Shown here: positions 6,119 to 9,443 of the stretch, piece by piece | Numbering within the stretch: the stretch's first letter is position 1 | How the letters are laid out: each line of letters starts with the position of its first letter | Assembly: GCA_016929205.1 (NCBI GenBank) | Contig: JAFGJF010000511.1 | Coordinates: 1-9,443 of the forward strand | Source of the DNA: Anaerolineae bacterium | Lineage (GTDB): Bacteria; Chloroflexota; Anaerolineae; JAFGEY01 | Direction: 5' to 3' | DNA length: 9,443 nt | The notes under the pieces: generated by a model | The model's database searches: none | Seen by the model: the letters and a program-made list of their open reading frames with translations, nothing else | What the model was told of the DNA's origin: nothing | Program-made: the position numbers and the translations under genes

Positions 6119-7090
6119 TTGAAACGTATTGCAGTTTTGACGAGCGGGGGTGATGCCCCGGGAATGAATGCCGCCATCCGGGCTGTGGTGCGTACCGGGC
6201 TGGCTCAAAATTGGGAGGTGTTCGGCGTTCAACACGGATACACCGGTCTGATCGCGGGTGAGATGGCTTTGCTAGGCGCGCGCGACGTGGGAGGCATTAT
6301 CCAGCTCGGGGGGACAGTGCTGGGCAGCGCGCGCTGCCCCGAGTTCAAGACCGTCGAGGGACGGCAGCAGGCCATCCGTATGCTGGAACAGCGTCAAATT
6401 GAGGCGTTGGTCGTCATCGGCGGCAACGGCTCTCAGACCGGGGCGTATGCGCTGTCGCAAATGGGCTTTCCGGTCGTTGGGGTGGCCTCGACGATCGACA
6501 ACGATCTGGTCGGATCAGAGATCACAATCGGCGTGGACACCGCGCTCGACATCGCCCTGGAAGCGATCGACCGGCTCAAAGTAACGGCTTCGTCGCACCA
6601 CCGGGCGTTTTTGGTGGAGGTCATGGGCCGGAACTGTGGCTACCTGGCGCTGGTCGCCGGGATCGCCGGCGGGGCAGAGGCGATCGTCATCCCTGAAATT
6701 GAGACCAATCCAGAATCGCTCGCCCAAGTGATCCGCGCTGCTTATGAACGCGGCAAACCGCATGCCCTGATCGTCGTCGCCGAGGGCGCCCACCATAACG
6801 CTGCCGGGCTGGTCAATTACTTTGAGACGCATCACGACCGGTTGGGATTCGACCTGCGGGCCACGACCCTGGGCCACGTGCAGCGCGGCGGCACACCCGG
6901 CGCGTTCGACCGGCTCTTGGCGACACGATTAGGTGCGGGTGCGGTCGAACACCTGGCCCGAGGTAAGCACGGCATTCTGGTGGGCACGATTCAGAGTTCG
7001 GTGACTGCCACGCCGCTGGCAGAGGTGGTGACCGGCAAAAAGCCGCTGGATCTGCACTTGTTTGACCTGGCCGGCATTCTGGCGCGCTGA
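6119..7090 (+). CDS. pfkA: 6-phosphofructokinase (PfkA family)
   Basis: This 323-residue enzyme converts fructose 6-phosphate to fructose 1,6-bisphosphate in cytoplasmic glycolysis; ~320 residues is the usual length. I chose TTG 6119 because a near-perfect ribosome site (AAGGAGGT, 6106-6113) precedes it and the protein then starts [20 protein letters not shown]; an upstream TTG at 6101 would place that site inside the gene. Landmarks are the GGDAPGMN loop (10-17), TIDND (125-129) with catalytic Asp127, MGRNCG (169-174), PEIE (192-195) and HVQRGG (253-258), which bind fructose 6-phosphate. The residues that set donor choice (Gly104, Ser124) favour ATP over pyrophosphate. Unusually, the conserved GGDGS is GGNGS (101-105), so the metal-binding Asp103 is Asn. 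GpmA follows 26 bp downstream, probably co-transcribed. Confidence 0.93.
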   Translation: MKRIAVLTSGGDAPGMNAAIRAVVRTGLAQNWEVFGVQHGYTGLIAGEMALLGARDVGGIIQLGGTVLGSARCPEFKTVEGRQQAIRMLEQRQIEALVVIGGNGSQTGAYALSQMGFPVVGVASTIDNDLVGSEITIGVDTALDIALEAIDRLKVTASSHHRAFLVEVMGRNCGYLALVAGIAGGAEAIVIPEIETNPESLAQVIRAAYERGKPHALIVVAEGAHHNAAGLVNYFETHHDRLGFDLRATTLGHVQRGGTPGAFDRLLATRLGAGAVEHLARGKHGILVGTIQSSVTATPLAEVVTGKKPLDLHLFDLAGILAR

Positions 7091-7116
7091 AAGGCCAGAT
7101 GCAAAGAGGAGAGATC

Positions 7117-7830
7117 ATGAGCACAATCGTCTTGTTGCGTCACGGGCAGAGCGTGTGGAACGAGGAAAACCGGTTCACCGGCTGGACAGACGTCGATCTG
7201 AGCGAACAGGGGGTGGTCGAAGCTCACCAGGCGGCGGATCAGCTCCTGGCCGAAGGGCTGTGTTTTGACATCGCCTTTACCTCGGTGCTCAAGCGTGCCA
7301 TTCGCACACTGTGGATCGTCCTGGACCAGATGGATCTGCTGTGGATCCCGGTGGAGCACGCCTGGCAGCTCAACGAGCGCCACTATGGCGCGCTGCAAGG
7401 GTTGAACAAGGCAGAAACGGCCGAGAAATACGGCGCGGAGCAGGTTTTCCAATGGCGGCGCGGTTACGCGGTGCGCCCGCCCGCGCTGGAAGCCGGCGAT
7501 CCACGCCACCCGCGCTTTGATCGCCGCTACATCGATCTCGACCCGGCGCAATGGCCGTCGACCGAGTCGTTGCAGGATACGTGTCACCGCGTGCTGCCCT
7601 ACTGGGAGCAGTCAATCGTGCCACACATCCAGGCCGGAAAGCGGGTGATCGTCTCGGCCCACGGCAACAGCCTGCGCGCATTGGTCAAACACCTGGACGG
7701 GATCTCGGATGACGAGATCGCCGAGCTGAATATCCCCACCGGCGTGCCGCTGCTCTACGAACTGGACCAGGACATGCGCATTATCAACCGTCATTATCTC
7801 GGCGATCCGGAGACCGTCCAGGCTGCCTAG
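7117..7830 (+). CDS. gpmA: 2,3-bisphosphoglycerate-dependent phosphoglycerate mutase
   Basis: This 237-residue mutase interconverts 3- and 2-phosphoglycerate in glycolysis. ATG 7117 has GAGGAG at 7106-7111; the in-frame ATG at 7099 would put this site inside the gene. The catalytic set is complete: RHG (8-10) with phospho-accepting His9, then [15 protein letters not shown] (18-32), Arg60 in LKRA, Glu87 in [10 protein letters not shown], and His182 in [10 protein letters not shown] (180-189), the order and spacing of the dPGM family. The substrate-lid region [12 protein letters not shown] (114-125) is also present. Length is close to the usual 230-250 residues, so it should be active, and being metal-free it differs from GpmI. 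It follows PFK by 26 bp, giving a glycolytic pair. A palindromic GC repeat lies just after the stop and may mark the transcript end. Confidence 0.95.
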   Translation: MSTIVLLRHGQSVWNEENRFTGWTDVDLSEQGVVEAHQAADQLLAEGLCFDIAFTSVLKRAIRTLWIVLDQMDLLWIPVEHAWQLNERHYGALQGLNKAETAEKYGAEQVFQWRRGYAVRPPALEAGDPRHPRFDRRYIDLDPAQWPSTESLQDTCHRVLPYWEQSIVPHIQAGKRVIVSAHGNSLRALVKHLDGISDDEIAELNIPTGVPLLYELDQDMRIINRHYLGDPETVQAA

Positions 7831-7836
7831 GCCGCC

Positions 7837-7881
7837 GCCCGGCAGACCGGGTCCGCCCGGCAGACCGGGTCCGCCCGGCAG
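7837..7881 (+). repeat. GC-rich palindromic 18-bp tandem repeat after gpmA (REP-like)
   Basis: GCCCGGCAGACCGGGTCC occurs at 7837-7854 and 7855-7872, with a half copy (GCCCGGCAG) at 7873-7881. Each unit is a hairpin: CCCGG, loop CAGA, CCGGG; neighbouring units can also pair CCGGG with CCCGG. The last 23 bases (7859-7881) and the same phase at 7841-7863 occur again, in reverse orientation, at 8787-8809. It sits 6 bp beyond the gpmA stop, fitting an mRNA-stabilising or termination role; the lack of T-tract speaks against a simple terminator. Confidence 0.8.
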
Positions 7882-7904
7882 TTGGGCAGCACGAGGAGGA
7901 TGCA

Positions 7905-8739
7905 ATGAACGAACTGAACCGGTTTTCCAGCTGGTGGACGAGATCCCGGACGAGGCACTGTGGATGGCCCACCAGGCGTTCAAGTCCCAGCTGCTCGCGC
8001 TGATCGACGAGCAGGCGCGCGAGCGCTGGCAAAATAACCAGATCGCAGCCGGGAACGTGCTGGCCTCCGGCGTGCTGCTCACGCCCGACGTGCTGACGTT
8101 GGGGTTTGCGCGGCGTTTTACGGCTTACAAGCGGCCCGACTTGCTGCTGTACGACCTGGAGCGGCTCAAGTTCTTGCTGACGGATCGCTGGCGCCCGGTA
8201 CAGATCATCTTTGCGGGCAAGGCTCATCCGGCCGATATGGAAGGCAACCGGATCATCCAACGCATCTTGACCTGGCCCGCAGCCCCGAGTTTGCCGGGCG
8301 AATCGCCTTTGTCGAAAACGATAACCGGCAGTTGGCCGAGTACCTGGTGCACGGCGTGGATGTGTGGCTCAACAGCCCTGTGCCACCGTTGGAAGCGAGC
8401 GGCACCAGCGGGATGAAAGCGGCCGTCAATGGCATCCCCAACCTCTCGATCCTGGATGGCTGGTGGATCGAGGGGTACGACGGTAAAAACGGCTGGGCGT
8501 TTGGCGGCGAGGAGGTGGAAGGTGATCGCACACCCGCCGATGCCGAAGCGATGGTCCGCCTGTTGGAAGAAAAAGTGCTATCCTGGAACTCCCTGATAGG
8601 TTCACTGCCCAAGATCTTGGATTCGACAGGCAATCGACGGCTTGCGGCCATGCAGCCAGTTGTAAGATGTGGTATACTGAGCATGCACATTGTAGAGCAA
8701 GGAGGACTATGGCAAAGCACGTCAGACTTGAACTGCTGA
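7905..8739 (+). pseudogene. Truncated, frameshifted alpha-glucan (glycogen) phosphorylase
   Basis: A strong ribosome site (GAGGAGGA, 7893-7900) precedes ATG 7905, but the frame MNELNR soon gives way to another one. From about 7928 the second frame reads QLVDEIPDEALW, ARRFTAYKRPDLLLYDLERL and VQIIFAGKAHPADMEGNRIIQRIL, typical of GT35 alpha-glucan phosphorylases, which release glucose 1-phosphate from glycogen. At about 8269-8272 one base is missing (RIL then LARS after a frame change), and a third frame, open to 8739, continues PEFAGRIAFVEN, LVHGVDVWLNSP, PLEASGTSGMKAAVNG and LDGWWIEGYDGKNGWA. Homology ends near LLEEKV (8580). About 260 codons of a ~700-850-residue enzyme remain, lacking most of the N-terminal and the extreme C-terminal parts. 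It is non-functional as read. A single-base sequencing error could explain the frameshift but not the deletions. Confidence 0.85.
8670..8678 (+). promoter_or_regulatory. Extended -10 promoter for the FG-GAP-like gene
   Basis: TG-G-TATACT (TG at 8670-8671, TATACT at 8673-8678) is an extended -10 with five of six matches to TATAAT. No good -35 box lies 16-19 bp upstream, which is tolerated for extended -10 promoters. A start near 8685 gives a 24-nt leader with AAGGAGG at 8699-8705. It lies inside the 3' part of the phosphorylase relic, past the recognisable homology. Confidence 0.55.
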
Positions 8740-9296
8740 CCGTCGTATTGATCGCGCTTATGCCGGCTATCGCGGCGGGACAGGCCCTGCCGGGCGGACC
8801 CGGTCTGCCACCCGACTGGCGCGTCACGGCGTCGACCCTGGCCGACGTCACCGGCGACGGCGCGGCCGAATGGGTGCTTGTCGTGTGGCGGCCGTGGCGC
8901 GACTGGCCGATCCAGCAGTGGAGCACGGCCCCCAGCCCCATTGCCGGATTTCACGATCCGGCAGGCGACAGCTGCCACCTCATCCTGCTCGATCCAAAAG
9001 ATGGGCGCGAGATTTGGGCCGGCTCGGCCCTGCCCGTGCCGTTCCTGAATATGGTTGTGGATGACGTGGATGGGGACGGCGCCAACGAGGTGCTGGTCAT
9101 CGAGGGCAGTTACGCCACCAGCCGCGATGGCCCGGGAAGACACGTCGGCGTGTGGCATTGGAACGGGTTTGGGTTCACGATGGCGTGGCGCTCGGCCCCC
9201 GGCAGGTTTGACCCATCTTGCCTGGCCGACGCCGGCCGGTGCGGGATAGAACAAGACATGAAAAACACGTTCAAGGAGGTTAAAAATGAGAGGTAA
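8709..9296 (+). CDS. Secreted FG-GAP/VCBS-like repeat protein, possibly truncated
   Basis: This 195-residue protein starts at ATG 8709 behind AAGGAGG (8699-8705). A signal peptide is evident: MAKHVRLELL, a hydrophobic core (TVVLIALMPAIAA, 11-23) and a likely cut near GQA-L (26/27). Two calcium-loop repeats follow, DVTGDGAAEW (46-55) and DVDGDGANEV (119-128), the D-x-D-x-D-G-x-x-E layout of FG-GAP/VCBS blades, which bind calcium in extracellular beta-propellers. A third repeat seems broken: LADAGRCGIE (172-181) where LADADGDGIE would be expected. The last residues (KNTFKEVKNER) are translated from the ribosome site and first codons of the next gene, so the natural C-terminus may have been lost. 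The LPGGPGLPP stretch (27-35) is encoded by the 23-bp repeat shared in reverse with 7841-7881. Function is unknown. Confidence 0.7.
   Translation: MAKHVRLELLTVVLIALMPAIAAGQALPGGPGLPPDWRVTASTLADVTGDGAAEWVLVVWRPWRDWPIQQWSTAPSPIAGFHDPAGDSCHLILLDPKDGREIWAGSALPVPFLNMVVDDVDGDGANEVLVIEGSYATSRDGPGRHVGVWHWNGFGFTMAWRSAPGRFDPSCLADAGRCGIEQDMKNTFKEVKNER
8787..8809 (-). repeat. Inverted copy of the post-gpmA GC repeat
   Basis: These 23 bases are the exact reverse complement of 7841-7863 and 7859-7881, and so lie on the opposite side of the phosphorylase relic, ~925 bp away. Here they are coding (LPGGPGLP in the secreted FG-GAP-like protein). Matching stops at both ends. A 23-bp exact match is very unlikely by chance; together the copies could form an inverted pair around the relic. 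Confidence 0.85.
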
Positions 9297-9443
9297 GCAT
9301 CTGTTATGGATATCATCGATCACGATTTTGTTTGTCGTTGTGGCGTCGTGCCGCCCCGGGCCGACCCCCCAACCGCCTGAGGCCACACAAACGGCAACTG
9401 CTTCTTTGACACCGGCGCCCACGAGCACGGTGACGGCGGCATC
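9286..9443 (+). CDS. Lipoprotein with Thr/Pro-rich linker (3' end outside window)
   Basis: ATG 9286 follows an ideal ribosome site (AAGGAGGT, 9273-9280) and the frame is open to the window end (52 codons visible). The start, MRGKHLLW, then SSITILFVVVASC, is a lipoprotein signal peptide with lipobox VASC; Cys22 would be lipid-linked and anchor the protein to the outer face of the membrane. The next residues are Pro/Thr/Ala-rich (PTPQPPEATQTATAS), a common spacer before the folded domain in Chloroflexota lipoproteins. The functional domain lies beyond the window. The gene overlaps the upstream frame by 11 bp, so the two are probably co-transcribed. Confidence 0.75.
   Translation, partial: MRGKHLLWISSITILFVVVASCRPGPTPQPPEATQTATASLTPAPTSTVTAA

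Noticed and set aside
6101..6129. TTGACA at 6101 as a -35 box or 6101 TTG as PFK start
   Set aside because: No -10 box at suitable distance; the segment contains the AAGGAGGT ribosome site that serves TTG 6119.
7837..7881. Intrinsic terminator after gpmA
   Set aside because: Stems are strong but no T-tract follows, so it is described as a palindromic repeat instead.
8253..9428. 391-codon minus-strand open frame
   Set aside because: Covers the phosphorylase relic, the FG-GAP-like gene and the lipoprotein start, all of which have clear + strand homology, signals and ribosome sites; no recognisable motif on the minus strand.

Overview
This is a GC-rich, single-strand-coded bacterial segment: every gene I can support lies on the + strand. 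The gene set is a type II P-type cation ATPase end, a DHA1-type MFS pump, an M50-CBS protease, an MscS channel, PFK, GpmA, an alpha-glucan phosphorylase relic, an FG-GAP-type secreted protein and a Thr/Pro-rich lipoprotein. This mix, with strong AGGAGG-type ribosome binding sites and ATG/GTG/TTG starts, most resembles Chloroflexota (Anaerolineae/Caldilineae-like). That taxonomic guess is inference from gene content only.

Layout. 1-459 is the 3' end of a cation-transporting P-type ATPase. 460-700 holds a truncated HepT-like (DUF86) relic. A good promoter at 683-712 starts a ~100-nt structured 5' leader, then a 31-codon leader ORF (818-913) whose stop overlaps the start of an MFS exporter (910-2220) as ATGA. 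Next come an internally deleted GT28/MGDG-synthase-like glycosyltransferase relic (2249-2578) and an intact M50 site-2-type protease with a CBS pair (2650-3876), whose first CBS domain is interrupted by an 18-bp minisatellite. 3949-4065 is the C-terminal stub of a heavy-metal P-type ATPase. Small genes follow: a DUF2892 membrane protein (4096-4332) and a chagasin-like beta protein (4477-4764). 4886-6079 encodes an MscS-type channel with a ParB/sulfiredoxin-type domain fused to its C-terminus, the most unusual protein here. PFK (6119-7090) and GpmA (7117-7830) form a glycolytic pair. A GC-rich palindromic repeat (7837-7881) separates them from a truncated, frameshifted alpha-glucan phosphorylase relic (7905-8739). 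A second promoter (about 8670) drives a secreted FG-GAP-like protein (8709-9296), overlapped by a lipoprotein gene running off the window (9286-end).

How it fits together. The P-type ATPases, M50-CBS protease, mechanosensitive channel, PFK/GpmA and glycogen phosphorylase relic together look like a stress/energy-limitation island, comparable in content to DosR-type dormancy regulons (which in mycobacteria include ctpF, an M50-CBS protease and pfkB). This is inference. The segment also carries many decayed genes: at least four are relics with missing middles or ends, next to intact, well-translated neighbours. This suggests repeated deletion in an accessory region, although assembly misjoins cannot be ruled out from one sequence.
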